From: Lachnospiraceae bacterium
GTDB taxonomy: Bacteria > Bacillota > Clostridia > Lachnospirales > Lachnospiraceae
Direction of reading: 5' to 3'
Assembly: GCA_017622505.1 (NCBI GenBank)
Contig: JAGAQZ010000097.1
Span: forward strand, 1 to 38,438
Length of the DNA stretch: 38,438 nt
This document shows, piece after piece, positions 6,788 to 14,755 of this stretch. A model generated the notes under the pieces. The model made no database searches. It was not told where the DNA came from and saw nothing but the letters and a program-made list of their open reading frames with translations. Position 1 is the first letter of the stretch. Each line of letters opens with the position of its first letter. The translations under genes were made by a program, and so were the position numbers.

Positions 6788-9663
6788 TATCTGGGTACCT
6801 CTACCATAATGTAAGCTTCTACAATATCAAGTTCCTGCATCTTATCAAAGTCTTCAAATACAAGACCGCATTCGAAGCCTGCTTTTACTTCTTTTACATC
6901 GTCCTTGAAACGCTTAAGGGATGCAAGCTTACCTTCGTAAATCTGCTCGCCTTCACGTGTAATACGAACCAAAGCATTTCTCTGGAACATACCGTCAAGC
7001 ACATAAGAACCTGCGATATTTCCGATTGCAGATGCTTTGAAAATCTGACGCACTTCTGCGTGACCGATTACCTTTTCTTCGTAAATCGGGTCTAACATAC
7101 CCTTCATGGCAGCTTCCACATCTTCGATTGCCTGGTAGATTACGCTGTAAAGTCTTACGTCTACGCCTTCCTTCTCAACGGTATCTTTGGCCATATTGTC
7201 AAGTCTTACATTGAAACCGATGATGATTGCCTTAGCTGCACTTGCAAGGATAACGTCGGATTCGTTGATTGCACCAACACCGCCGTGGATTACCTTAACC
7301 GCAACTTCTTCATTGGAAAGTTTTACGAGACTCTGCTTAACCGCTTCCACGCTACCCTGAACGTCAGCTTTGACGATGAGGTTAAGCTCCTTAAGGTTAC
7401 CTGCCTGAATCTGTGAGAACAGATCGTCAAGAGACATCTTAGCCTTAGTATCTTCCAATAATTTAACCTTATTCTGTGCAATAAAGGTTTCAGCAAAATT
7501 CTTTGCTTCCTTATCGTTCTTGTGGCAGACAAAGATTTCACCTGCATTGGGAACGTCATTCAAACCTAAAATTTCAACCGGTGTAGAAGGTGTTGCTTCT
7601 TTTACCCTGCGTCCCTTATCATCCACCATGGCACGTACTTTACCATGGGATGCACCTGCAGAAATAAAATCACCAACGTGGAGTGTACCCTTCTGAACCA
7701 GAATGGTTGCAACGGGACCTCTGCCCTTATCAAGCTGTGCCTCGATGACAAGACCACGTGCCTGTCTCTTAGCATTTGCTTTTAATTCAAGCATATCTGC
7801 GGATAAAAGAATCATATCCAAAAGTTCGCTGATACCGTGACCCATCTTTGCACTTACCGGTGCAAAAATTGTGGTTCCACCCCAGTCTTCGCTTAAAAGT
7901 TCATGTTCTTCCGCCAACTCACGCATAAGGTTGTTGATGCTGGGATAGCTATCCATCTTTCTGCTGGGATCGTTGAAATCATAACCGATTTTATCAACCT
8001 TGTTCACTGCAACGATAATCTGTACGCCGGCAGCCTTTGCATGGTTGATTGCTTCCTTTGTCTGGGGCATAACACCGTCGTCTGCCGCAACTACAAGGAT
8101 TGCAATGTCTGTTGCATTGGCACCACGCATACGCATAGCGGTAAACGCTTCGTGACCGGGTGTGTCAAGGAAGGTAATCTTTCTGTCATCCACCTGAACC
8201 ATATATGCACCGATGTGCTGTGTAATACCACCTGCTTCTCTGTCTGTTACGTGAGTCTTACGGATTGCATCCAAAAGGGATGTTTTACCGTGGTCAACGT
8301 GACCCATAACACAGATAACGGGAGGTCTTTCTGTCATAGTAGCTTCATCTTCTTCTTCCTCTTTTAAGAGTTCTTCGATTACGTCTACCTGAATTTCTTT
8401 TTCACAAATAATATCATATTCGATAGCGATTTCTTCTGCCTTTTCAAAAGAAATCTCTGAGTTTACGGTAAGGATTTCGCCCTTTAAGAATAACTTCTTA
8501 ACAATAGCGGAAGGCTGTAATTTCATCTTGTCAGCCAAATCTTTTAAGGTAAGAACATCAGGAATTGTGATTACCTTAATATCATCCTCAACCTTTTCTT
8601 CCACTTTCTTTTCAGGCTTAATAAAGCTTCCGGGCTTTAACTTGCCCTTTCCTTTGCCCTTAAAATCGCCGTCTTCATAGATTGCGTCTTTTTTCTTCTT
8701 ATCTTTTTCCTGGCTGATACGACGTTTTTCGTCATCTCTATGCTTTTCAGGTTCCACAACAGGAGTATCGTTTCCAAACATACGACCACCCTGGGTTTTC
8801 TTGCCGAAACGGTTATCGTCTCTTCTACCGCCTCTGTCATCGCCATCCTTGTGGAAACCACCCTGGCCTCTGTCTTTGTTGAAACCACCCTGGGGTCTCT
8901 CGCCTCTGTCTTTGTTGAAACCGCCCTGGGGTCTGTCGCCTCTGTCTTTGTTAAAGCCACCCTGTGATCTTTCTCCCCTGTTATCGCGGTTAAAGCCGCC
9001 TTGAGGTCTCTCGCCATTATTACGTGCAACATTTCCCTGGGGTCTGTCATTTACAGGTCTTGCTGTCTGTTCTGTTGTCTCAATATTTGCTTCCTTTTTA
9101 GGTGCAGACTGGGGTCTGCTGTTAGGATTGCCTGCAGGAACAAAATTTACAGACGGGGTTGCTGAAGGCGGGGTTGTAGGACGAATCAAACCGGAAGGTC
9201 TTACACTGCTTACATTATTGTTTGCAGGCTTCTTATTCTGCATCGGCTGTCCGGGTCTCTGTGCCGGTCTGCCTGCATTCTGTCCGCCCATCTTGCTGTT
9301 CTGGGGATTACCTACAAAGATAATGTTTTTCTTCTTTTTCGGTCTGTCTTCAACCGCTTCCGCTTTCGGTGCAGCTGTTTTCACAGTTTCTTCCTTCTTA
9401 GGCGCTTCTTCTGCCTTCTTTTCTTCCTTCGAAGCCTTAGGTGCCTCTTCTTTTACAGGTGCCTTTTCAGCAGGAGCCTCTGCCTTTTTCGCAGGTTTAT
9501 CTTCTGACTGTCCGCCTGTAGCCAAGCCTTTTCTGACTAATTTTTCTTCTTCTTCCACAAGATTCTTCTGGGGGCTTTTATAATCATAGCCGTTGTCCTG
9601 AAGAAACTTAATAACTTCTTTACTGGTTATATTCAAATCTTTTGCAAGTTCGCTTATCTTCAT
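6787..9663 (-). CDS. infB: Translation initiation factor IF-2
   Basis: A 958-residue IF-2 that brings initiator tRNA to the 30S subunit and drives subunit joining. An IF2_N helix-bundle domain is at 1-50. A long low-complexity region (about 52-360) is rich in K, E, A, P and G, with [16 protein letters not shown] repeats at 220-276. A second IF2_N domain is at about 364-415. The GTPase domain starts near 447, with G1 motif G-H-V-D-H-G-K-T at 454-461, then D-T-P-G-H and N-K-V-D. EF-Tu-like domain II, IF-2 domain 3 and the C-terminal tRNA-binding domain follow. GGAGG lies ahead of the ATG, which overlaps the ylxQ stop (ATGA). Length is above the compact Bacillus form because of the repeat-rich linker. 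Confidence 0.98.
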   Translation of the reverse strand: MKISELAKDLNITSKEVIKFLQDNGYDYKSPQKNLVEEEEKLVRKGLATGGQSEDKPAKKAEAPAEKAPVKEEAPKASKEEKKAEEAPKKEETVKTAAPKAEAVEDRPKKKKNIIFVGNPQNSKMGGQNAGRPAQRPGQPMQNKKPANNNVSSVRPSGLIRPTTPPSATPSVNFVPAGNPNSRPQSAPKKEANIETTEQTARPVNDRPQGNVARNNGERPQGGFNRDNRGERSQGGFNKDRGDRPQGGFNKDRGERPQGGFNKDRGQGGFHKDGDDRGGRRDDNRFGKKTQGGRMFGNDTPVVEPEKHRDDEKRRISQEKDKKKKDAIYEDGDFKGKGKGKLKPGSFIKPEKKVEEKVEDDIKVITIPDVLTLKDLADKMKLQPSAIVKKLFLKGEILTVNSEISFEKAEEIAIEYDIICEKEIQVDVIEELLKEEEEDEATMTERPPVICVMGHVDHGKTSLLDAIRKTHVTDREAGGITQHIGAYMVQVDDRKITFLDTPGHEAFTAMRMRGANATDIAILVVAADDGVMPQTKEAINHAKAAGVQIIVAVNKVDKIGYDFNDPSRKMDSYPSINNLMRELAEEHELLSEDWGGTTIFAPVSAKMGHGISELLDMILLSADMLELKANAKRQARGLVIEAQLDKGRGPVATILVQKGTLHVGDFISAGASHGKVRAMVDDKGRRVKEATPSTPVEILGLNDVPNAGEIFVCHKNDKEAKNFAETFIAQNKVKLLEDTKAKMSLDDLFSQIQAGNLKELNLIVKADVQGSVEAVKQSLVKLSNEEVAVKVIHGGVGAINESDVILASAAKAIIIGFNVRLDNMAKDTVEKEGVDVRLYSVIYQAIEDVEAAMKGMLDPIYEEKVIGHAEVRQIFKASAIGNIAGSYVLDGMFQRNALVRITREGEQIYEGKLASLKRFKDDVKEVKAGFECGLVFEDFDKMQELDIVEAYIMVEVPR
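8836..9006 (-). repeat. Coding repeats of about 12-13 codons in the infB linker
   Basis: Four to five imperfect copies of the unit [13 protein letters not shown] lie between residues 220 and 276 of IF-2. Codon use is nearly identical between copies, so the DNA itself is a tandem repeat that could change copy number by slippage in steps of 36-39 bases. Confidence 0.85.
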
Positions 9664-9989
9664 TTATTTACCTCCGTATCGATGATTGAATCTTTCAATT
9701 TCTTTTCTATGCCTTTGGCAAAACCTTCTTCAATTACGGCCACCGATGCACGCATCTCTTTGCCGATGCAATGTCCCAGTGTTTCTTTTGTACCATAAAA
9801 GTAAATGGGCGTACGATAAAATGTACACATATCATTATAGCTTTTCTTTGAACCGTCCGATGCGTCTGTAGCAACAATCACGAGTTTTGCTTTACCGGCC
9901 TTCACCATTTTCTCAACCATAAACTCGCCACTGACCACGTTTCCGGACTTGGTTGCCAAACCTAAAAGGGCTAAAATTTTATCATGCAT
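9660..9989 (-). CDS. ylxQ: L7Ae/L30e/Gadd45-fold RNA-binding protein YlxQ
   Basis: A 109-residue protein of the L7Ae fold, a kink-turn RNA-binding family found next to nusA and infB in Firmicutes. Visible features are [13 protein letters not shown] near the start, [13 protein letters not shown] and L-G-H-C-I-G-K. I place the start at the ATG 9987-9989, which gives the normal family N-terminus and follows AAGGAG (10003-10008), instead of 14 codons upstream. It overlaps rnpM by eight bases and infB by four (ATGA). The precise RNA target is not known from the sequence. Confidence 0.9.
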   Translation of the reverse strand: MHDKILALLGLATKSGNVVSGEFMVEKMVKAGKAKLVIVATDASDGSKKSYNDMCTFYRTPIYFYGTKETLGHCIGKEMRASVAVIEEGFAKGIEKKLKDSIIDTEVNK

Positions 9990-10251
9990 CAAGTTCTGTA
10001 AACTCCTTTTCCAAACCGGCATAAATTTCATTGGAAAGACCCATCTTGAAAGAGCGTTCCAAACCTTTGTTTTTCTGCGCCTTCTTCAGGCATTCCATTG
10101 ACTGGCAAAGGTAAGCACCTCTTCCGTTTTTCTTTCCGGTTGTGTCAAGAACAATATCGCCTTCCGGTGTTTTTAACACACGCATCATAGATTTTTTCTC
10201 TTTCATTTCCATGCAACCCACGCACTGGCGTAAAGGAATCTTTTTGTTCAT
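9982..10251 (-). CDS. rnpM: RNase P modulator RnpM (YlxR, DUF448)
   Basis: An 89-residue protein of the YlxR/DUF448 family. It has the R-x-C-V-G-C-M-E-M-K start motif (about 8-17), L-D-T-T-G-K-K-N-G-R-G-A-Y-L-C (about 35-49) and a basic C-terminal half. Known members bind RNA; the Bacillus protein interacts with RNase P RNA and modulates it. It has an AGGAGG-type site and sits in the standard slot between nusA and ylxQ. Confidence 0.93.
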   Translation of the reverse strand: MNKKIPLRQCVGCMEMKEKKSMMRVLKTPEGDIVLDTTGKKNGRGAYLCQSMECLKKAQKNKGLERSFKMGLSNEIYAGLEKEFTELDA

Positions 10252-10285
10252 AACAACCTCCTGTCCGTCGAAAAAGTTTCACGAA

Positions 10286-11440
10286 TTACTCTTCGTCTTC
10301 AGAATAAGTTTCTTCGTATTCACCTTCTTCGTACTCTTCATACTCTTCGTATTCTTCTTCGTCATCCATATAATCTTCATAACGGAAGCCGTAAGCGTCT
10401 TTCGCCTGAGTTTCACTCTTGATATCAATCTTATATCCGGTTAACTTCGCTGCAAGGCGGGCATTCTGTCCTTCCTTACCGATTGCCAAAGATAACTGAT
10501 AGTCGGGAACAACAACCTTTGCAGTCTTTTCATCAGGATCTGCGAATACCGCAACAATCTGTGCAGGTGACAATGCATTCTGAATTAAGTTACCGGGGTT
10601 TTCATCCCAGTTGATGATGTCGATCTTTTCGCCGCCTAATTCATCTACAATGGCATTCACACGTGCACCGTTTAAACCAACGCATGCACCAACGGGATCC
10701 ACGTTTTCATTGTGTGAATAAACTGCCATTTTGGTTCTGCTACCGGGCTCTCTTGCGATGCTCATAATTTCAACGGTACCATCCTTAATTTCGGTAACTT
10801 CCGCTTCGAATAATCTCTTAACGAAATCGGGATGTGTACGACTTACCAAAATGCGGGGGCCCTTTGAATTTGCTTTTACTTCTAAAATATATACCTTAAT
10901 ACGGTCTGTGGGACGGAAATGCTCGCCTTTTACCTGTTCAGACTCGTTTAAGATGGCGTCTGCCTTACCAAGGTTAATGGAAATATTACGTCCGATGTAA
11001 CGCTGAACAACACCTGTGATGATGTCCTTTTCTTTTGCATGGAACTGATTGTAAACAACAGCTCTTTCTTCTTCACGGATCTTCTGTAAAATTACGTTCT
11101 TTGCATTCTGCGTTGCAATACGTCCGAATTCCTTTGACTTGATTTCAACTTTTACAACATCATCTACTTTTGCTTTCTTTGCAATCTTCTTAGCATCTTC
11201 CAAAGAAATTTCAAGCATATCATCCATTACGTCATCTGCTGTTTCTACAACAGTCTTCTCTGCATATACGCAGAAATCGCATGTTTCACGGTTGATTTCA
11301 ACTTTTACGTTGTCTACCTTACCAAAGTGGTTCTTGCAAGCAAGCATAAGTGAGTTTTCAATTGCCTCAAAAATAGTTTCTTTGCTGATTTCTTTTTCCT
11401 TTTCGAGAATATTCAGCGCTTCCATTAATTCCTTGTTCAT
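10286..11440 (-). CDS. nusA: Transcription termination/antitermination factor NusA
   Basis: A 384-residue NusA. The N-terminal RNA-polymerase-binding domain covers about 1-125, an S1 domain about 133-200 (G-V-V-Q-R-Y start), and two KH domains about 230-345, with G-A-C-V-G-L-N-G-A-R-V and A-I-G-K-E-G-Q-N-A-R-L-A as the RNA-binding loops. After residue about 355 comes a short, strongly acidic tail built from E-E-Y repeats, in place of the acidic AR2 repeats of proteobacterial NusA. It follows rimP in the operon and has AGGAGG ahead of the ATG. It acts at pause sites and intrinsic terminators, including those annotated here. Confidence 0.98.
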   Translation of the reverse strand: MNKELMEALNILEKEKEISKETIFEAIENSLMLACKNHFGKVDNVKVEINRETCDFCVYAEKTVVETADDVMDDMLEISLEDAKKIAKKAKVDDVVKVEIKSKEFGRIATQNAKNVILQKIREEERAVVYNQFHAKEKDIITGVVQRYIGRNISINLGKADAILNESEQVKGEHFRPTDRIKVYILEVKANSKGPRILVSRTHPDFVKRLFEAEVTEIKDGTVEIMSIAREPGSRTKMAVYSHNENVDPVGACVGLNGARVNAIVDELGGEKIDIINWDENPGNLIQNALSPAQIVAVFADPDEKTAKVVVPDYQLSLAIGKEGQNARLAAKLTGYKIDIKSETQAKDAYGFRYEDYMDDEEEYEEYEEYEEGEYEETYSEDEE

Positions 11441-11461
11441 TTTTTCCTTTTTCCTCCTATC

Positions 11462-11926
11462 CTAAAAATCCAGTGCCAATCGCACAACTGCGATGTCCGC
11501 TCTCTGGAAAATCATTTCGTTGTTATCGTTCTCTATGGTAATTGTATCTTTATCATATGCTTTTAAAATGCCCGCAAATTCCTTGCATTTGTCAATGGGT
11601 TTGTAGGTTTTAATCTCTACCTCTTCTCCCAGGCTTTTCTCCAAATGCTTATCTTTCTTTAAAGTTCTTCCAAGTCCCGGGCTGCTGACCTCCAAAATGT
11701 AGGACTCTTCAATGTAGTCCGCCACATCTAAAGCATCCGATAATTCTCTGCTTACCGCCTCGCAATCCAAAATGTTTACACCGCCTTCTTTGTCGATGTA
11801 AGCCCTTAAATACCACTCGCCGGCTTCCTTGACAAATTCCACGTCATAAATTTCCACATTGTGTTTGGCTGTAATCGGAAGCAGAAGTTCTTCAGTCCTC
11901 TGTTCGTAAGTATCTCTTTTGGCCAT
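11462..11926 (-). CDS. rimP: Ribosome maturation factor RimP
   Basis: A 154-residue RimP (YlxS), needed for 30S maturation. The N-terminal alpha/beta domain has Y-D-V-E-F and the central V-S-S-P-G-L-G-R-T-L segment that marks the family; the C-terminal part is an SH3-like barrel ending V-R-L-A-L-D-F. I place the start at the ATG 11924-11926 (M-A-K-R-D), which fits the family's N-terminus and has GGAAG upstream; an 18-codon longer reading lacks support. It is first in the rimP-ribF operon, behind a near-consensus promoter and a leader hairpin. Confidence 0.95.
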   Translation of the reverse strand: MAKRDTYEQRTEELLLPITAKHNVEIYDVEFVKEAGEWYLRAYIDKEGGVNILDCEAVSRELSDALDVADYIEESYILEVSSPGLGRTLKKDKHLEKSLGEEVEIKTYKPIDKCKEFAGILKAYDKDTITIENDNNEMIFQRADIAVVRLALDF

Positions 11927-12005
11927 TCTTACGCACTTCCTTTCTTTTGATTCCGAATGGTTAAATGCAATTGCTTGCAAACCGCAAATGCCCTAACCAA
12001 CAAAC

Positions 12006-12031
12006 AAGAGTGGACTTCGCAGCCCACTCTT
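12006..12031 (-). promoter_or_regulatory. Leader hairpin upstream of rimP
   Basis: Eight-base perfect arms AAGAGTGG (12006-12013) and CCACTCTT (12024-12031) around a 10-base loop, about 20 bases into the predicted rimP transcript. It lacks a clean T run on either strand, so a normal intrinsic terminator is doubtful. As the operon encodes NusA, an autoregulatory or attenuation role is an attractive inference. Confidence 0.55.
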
Positions 12032-12060
12032 TATCATCTTGCATTATTTAATTCTCTTGA

Positions 12061-12089
12061 ATTGTAACACTCTTATTTTTTTTCGTCAA
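12061..12089 (-). promoter_or_regulatory. Promoter of the rimP-nusA-infB-ribF operon
   Basis: -35 TTGACG (12084-12089), 17-base spacer containing an A-tract, and -10 TACAAT (12061-12066) on the minus strand. The start should be near 12054, giving a leader of about 128 bases before rimP. Confidence 0.8.
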
Positions 12090-12105
12090 GGGATAAAATC
12101 ATTTT

Positions 12106-13605
12106 TTATTCAAAACAGTAAATTTCATAGTGTGTATCAACACCGTCACAATAGTAAGGATACCAATCATATTCAACTTTATGAGAAACTGATGCATGGG
12201 CAGATTCTCCTACTGCAGTCGATATTTTATATGTTCCTAATTCTTCTACCATTCTAACATTAACCGGCACTCGTACATAAAATCTTCCATCCTCTATTTC
12301 TTCCGTTACATACCATAGACACTCATCCGTATTTAAAAGATAATCTTTTGTTATCTCTTTCTTCAACATACCGTATTTATCATATTCTAAAATAATTTCA
12401 TATACTATATTTCCTGATGCATCACGTTCGAGAATCTGGTATTTTTGATTTGCATATTGTATAAAACCTTTATCACCCTCAGTTGTTCCATCTGATAATT
12501 TTATAACTTCAATTGTGTTATCTACTGTAAATAATTTTCCATATACTATTTTATTTCCTTCACAAATTATATTAAGATATTGCATATTATTTATAAATTC
12601 TGTATCCAAAAGATACTGTTCTCCCGAATTTAATTCAATTGTATATCCGCTTCTCTCCAGTGCGCTGCCATACGGTTCACGCTTATCTCCAGAATTATAC
12701 GAATACGAAATCACATTATTATTTTCATCATAAAACAATTCCAATTTAGAATGATCTATACTTTCCACAAAAACAAGATTTCCCGACTCATTATATGTAT
12801 AAGTTAATCCCCTTCTTAAACCTGTTTGATTCGGATCTCCACCATACGGAAAAAATGCTCTTGATGCATATAAAACATTTCCTTCTTTATTATATGCATA
12901 AGTGTCATAGCTATAAAGATTTTCTTCTTTAATATCCTCCAAATCCAAACGAATTACGGAACACTCTGCACTATTCTCTGTCCTGCAAATATTTAAATCT
13001 TCTGCATATTCCTTATAATCAATTTGAACTCCTAAATCCAATTGAACCCAAGCCTGCAAAATCGCTTCATCCTGAACAACATTGTATAATTCATCCAATA
13101 TGATTTTTCCGGTTGATGCAGAACCTTCATCCATCGCAACGCTGATTCCAAGTTGAACATATTGAGTATTCTCGATAATATCCTTTCCCTCTGTAATTTT
13201 CTCATTACAAATCTCAAATACTTCTTTTTTCATATCATTGGTTTGAAGCGCTGTATCACAAAGAAAATTCAACTCTTCCGCCGTATATTCGAATTCCGCA
13301 TCATATTCCTGCGCCTTTTCAAAACACTCCAAAGCATCTGTTGCAGAAACCATTGTCATTGCTTGTGCCCGATACATCTCACTAATTTTTTTCGTTAATT
13401 CCACACTATCGGGAGTCTTGTCCAAAGCAGCAAGTAATTGGCTTTCTGCTGTCTGAAAATCCCCATTTGTAATATAACTATCGACATTCTCAAGTACCGT
13501 TTCTGCCGACGGAGCGCATCCTAATATAGTCACACAACTCATTAATATCAAAACAATGATTGACAGATTCCTTATTATAGCGATGCATCTTATCTTTTTT
13601 CTCAT
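12106..13605 (-). CDS. Lipoprotein with TPR-like N-terminal half and YD-like repeats
   Basis: A 499-residue exported lipoprotein of unrecognised family. Residues 1-30 are a lipoprotein signal ending in T-I-L-G-C, with Cys30 as the lipidation site. Residues about 35-200 are helical and look like TPR repeats (N-G-D-F-Q-T-A-E-S-Q-L-L-A-A-L; A-L-E-C-F-E-K-A-Q-E-Y). Residues about 225-420 contain several Y-x-Y-N-x-x-G-N-x-x-x segments like YD/RHS wall-associated repeats. The start has AGGAGG upstream. It is divergently arranged with the XRE regulator at 13728-13976, and its promoter (13655-13683) is flanked by copies of TTAGAAGT, so the regulator probably controls it. Codon and base usage look more A+T-rich than the neighbouring operons. 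No clear terminator follows. Function is not known; a surface scaffold or sensing role is only a guess. Confidence 0.75.
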   Translation of the reverse strand: MRKKIRCIAIIRNLSIIVLILMSCVTILGCAPSAETVLENVDSYITNGDFQTAESQLLAALDKTPDSVELTKKISEMYRAQAMTMVSATDALECFEKAQEYDAEFEYTAEELNFLCDTALQTNDMKKEVFEICNEKITEGKDIIENTQYVQLGISVAMDEGSASTGKIILDELYNVVQDEAILQAWVQLDLGVQIDYKEYAEDLNICRTENSAECSVIRLDLEDIKEENLYSYDTYAYNKEGNVLYASRAFFPYGGDPNQTGLRRGLTYTYNESGNLVFVESIDHSKLELFYDENNNVISYSYNSGDKREPYGSALERSGYTIELNSGEQYLLDTEFINNMQYLNIICEGNKIVYGKLFTVDNTIEVIKLSDGTTEGDKGFIQYANQKYQILERDASGNIVYEIILEYDKYGMLKKEITKDYLLNTDECLWYVTEEIEDGRFYVRVPVNVRMVEELGTYKISTAVGESAHASVSHKVEYDWYPYYCDGVDTHYEIYCFE

Positions 13606-13624
13606 TTCAACCTCCTAAATTTTA

Positions 13625-13708
13625 AAGTTTTTCAAAAACTTCATCTTTAGAAGTATATTATCACATTTTTCGTCTATCTTCAACATTAGAAGTTTCATTT
13701 TTAGAAGT
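13625..13708. promoter_or_regulatory. Operator-like repeats in the XRE/lipoprotein divergent region
   Basis: Three exact copies of TTAGAAGT at 13647-13654, 13686-13693 and 13701-13708, one just after the -10 box and two just before the -35 box of the lipoprotein promoter. ACTTC (13638-13642) and GAAGT (13650-13654) form an inverted pair, and a perfect 8-base palindrome (arms 13625-13632 and 13634-13641) lies further into the leader. Confidence 0.55.
13655..13683 (-). promoter_or_regulatory. Promoter of the XRE-linked lipoprotein gene
   Basis: -35 TTGAAG (13678-13683), 17-base spacer and -10 TAATAT (13655-13660) on the minus strand. The same A+T-rich core reads TATATT on the plus strand, so the XRE gene may use an overlapping divergent promoter with a weak -35. 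Confidence 0.6.
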
Positions 13709-13727
13709 TTTTTTTGTGGAGGTATCT

Positions 13728-13976
13728 ATGAAAATCTATTGGGACGGTAAAATCAAAAATTTGGTGGGACCAAAGGTAAAAGAATTGCGAATTCAGAAAA
13801 AATTAACACAGAAAAATCTTGCAATTCAATTGCAACTATTAGGCTATGAATTCAATGAACTTACTATACTTCGTATTGAACAGCAAACCAGATTTGTAAG
13901 TGATATAGAATTGCTTGCTTTGGCAACCTTTTTTGACATTGAGATTAGAGAACTATATCCTAAAGAAAAAGTATGA
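13728..13976 (+). CDS. XRE-family transcriptional regulator
   Basis: An 82-residue protein that is mostly one helix-turn-helix domain: V-K-E-L-R-I-Q-K-K-L-T-Q-K-N-L-A-I-Q-L (about 16-35) is the first part of the fold, and I-L-R-I-E-Q-Q-T-R-F-V-S-D-I-E-L-L-A-L-A (about 47-66) the second. It is the only plus-strand gene in the window. The start is the ATG 13728-13730, five bases after GGAGG (13718-13722). It is divergent from the lipoprotein gene with about 120 bases between starts and TTAGAAGT repeats in that gap, so it probably represses itself and the lipoprotein. It ends at a shared terminator facing the coiled-coil gene. The ligand, if any, is unknown. Confidence 0.85.
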   Translation: MKIYWDGKIKNLVGPKVKELRIQKKLTQKNLAIQLQLLGYEFNELTILRIEQQTRFVSDIELLALATFFDIEIRELYPKEKV

Positions 13977-14000
13977 GAGTCAAACCATGACTCCCATACT
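13970..14000. terminator. Bidirectional terminator between convergent genes
   Basis: Arms 13970-13981 and 13989-14000 pair over 12 bases with one central A-C mismatch and a seven-base loop. On the minus strand it is followed by TTTTTCTTT (13962-13970), serving the coiled-coil gene; on the plus strand the tail is TTATAATATT, serving the XRE gene, whose stop codon lies in the first arm. Confidence 0.7.
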
Positions 14001-14022
14001 TTATAATATTATAAATTTTAAA

Positions 14023-14469
14023 TCAAGCAATTTTTAGTTTAATCTCTTCAACATCTCTTTGTAATGCGGTTATCATTTGCATAATCAATGCAATATTACT
14101 ATGTTCCAGTTTTATTTCGTTGTATCTTTCTTCTAACCTGTCAACCCGCTCATCTAATACTGCTATTTTATCATTTGTACGCTTATACAAACGTTCCATT
14201 TCCGTAAGCAAATTACTTTCGCATTTTGTGACTCTTGCTTCTAAACGCTTATTCATTTCCTTAAGTAAACGTTTTTCGCTTTCCTTTATCCGTGCTTCTA
14301 AGCGTTTGTCTGTTTCTTCAAGTATTTCAGTTTTAAACTTAGCAAATTTTGTTTCAAGCTTCTCTTCTAATTTGGCATCAAGCTTCTCTTCCAATTTGGC
14401 TTCCAGTTTCTCTTCCAACTTTTGGTCCAACAAATCAGCAATCGCAGCAAGATCCTGTGCATCCAGCAT
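14023..14469 (-). CDS. Coiled-coil protein with internal charged repeats
   Basis: A 148-residue soluble protein of no recognised family. From residue about 15 to 45 it repeats units of L-E-E-K-L-E/D-A-K, an 8-residue charged pattern; further blocks K-R-L-E-A-R-I/V and the C-terminal heptads R-V-D-R-L-E-E-R continue a predicted coiled coil over almost the whole length. There is no signal peptide or membrane segment. I choose the ATG at 14467-14469, eight bases after AAGGAGG (14478-14484), and not the GTG three codons earlier that overlaps the ribosome site. It is a single-gene unit bounded by terminators on both sides. The N-terminal D-A-Q-D-L-A-A-I-A-D-L-L might bind a partner. Function unknown. 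Confidence 0.65.
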   Translation of the reverse strand: MLDAQDLAAIADLLDQKLEEKLEAKLEEKLDAKLEEKLETKFAKFKTEILEETDKRLEARIKESEKRLLKEMNKRLEARVTKCESNLLTEMERLYKRTNDKIAVLDERVDRLEERYNEIKLEHSNIALIMQMITALQRDVEEIKLKIA

Positions 14470-14681
14470 AGTCTTCACCTCCTTCCTATTCCATTTTCAT
14501 AGCAAAGCGTAAATTTCTTTTAGAATACATTGATATAAAAAATATCAATTTCGTAATAATAGAATTGTAGAATGCTTTCGCATACAGATAAAAAAGAAAT
14601 AAGACTTGCTGGTTTTATGCTAGCAAATTTTTGCGAACTTGTCTATATACATATTGCATAAAGACGTCGACAAATTCCGAC

Positions 14682-14727
14682 AAAAAAAGAAAACAGGCAC
14701 CTGTCACCACTATGGCCGATGCCTGTT
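14682..14727 (-). terminator. Terminator of the padR-SEDS operon
   Basis: Eight-base arms AACAGGCA (14692-14699) and TGCCTGTT (14720-14727) with a 20-base loop. On the minus strand the hairpin is followed by TTTTCTTTTTTTG (14681-14693). The loop contains ACAGG/CCTGT bases that allow a competing shorter hairpin. Confidence 0.7.
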
Positions 14728-14755
14728 AATCTTTTTATTCTTAATCACTACGCGC

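Noticed and set aside
8637..9050. Minus-strand frame of 137 codons with repeats
   Set aside because: It is an alternative frame over the repetitive linker of infB; repeats in DNA keep frames open.
14583..14690. Imperfect inverted repeats and GTCGACAAA-like repeats upstream of the SEDS terminator
   Set aside because: Arms are short and interrupted and no gene, promoter or mobile-element feature could be tied to them; I see nothing firm between 14485 and 14680.
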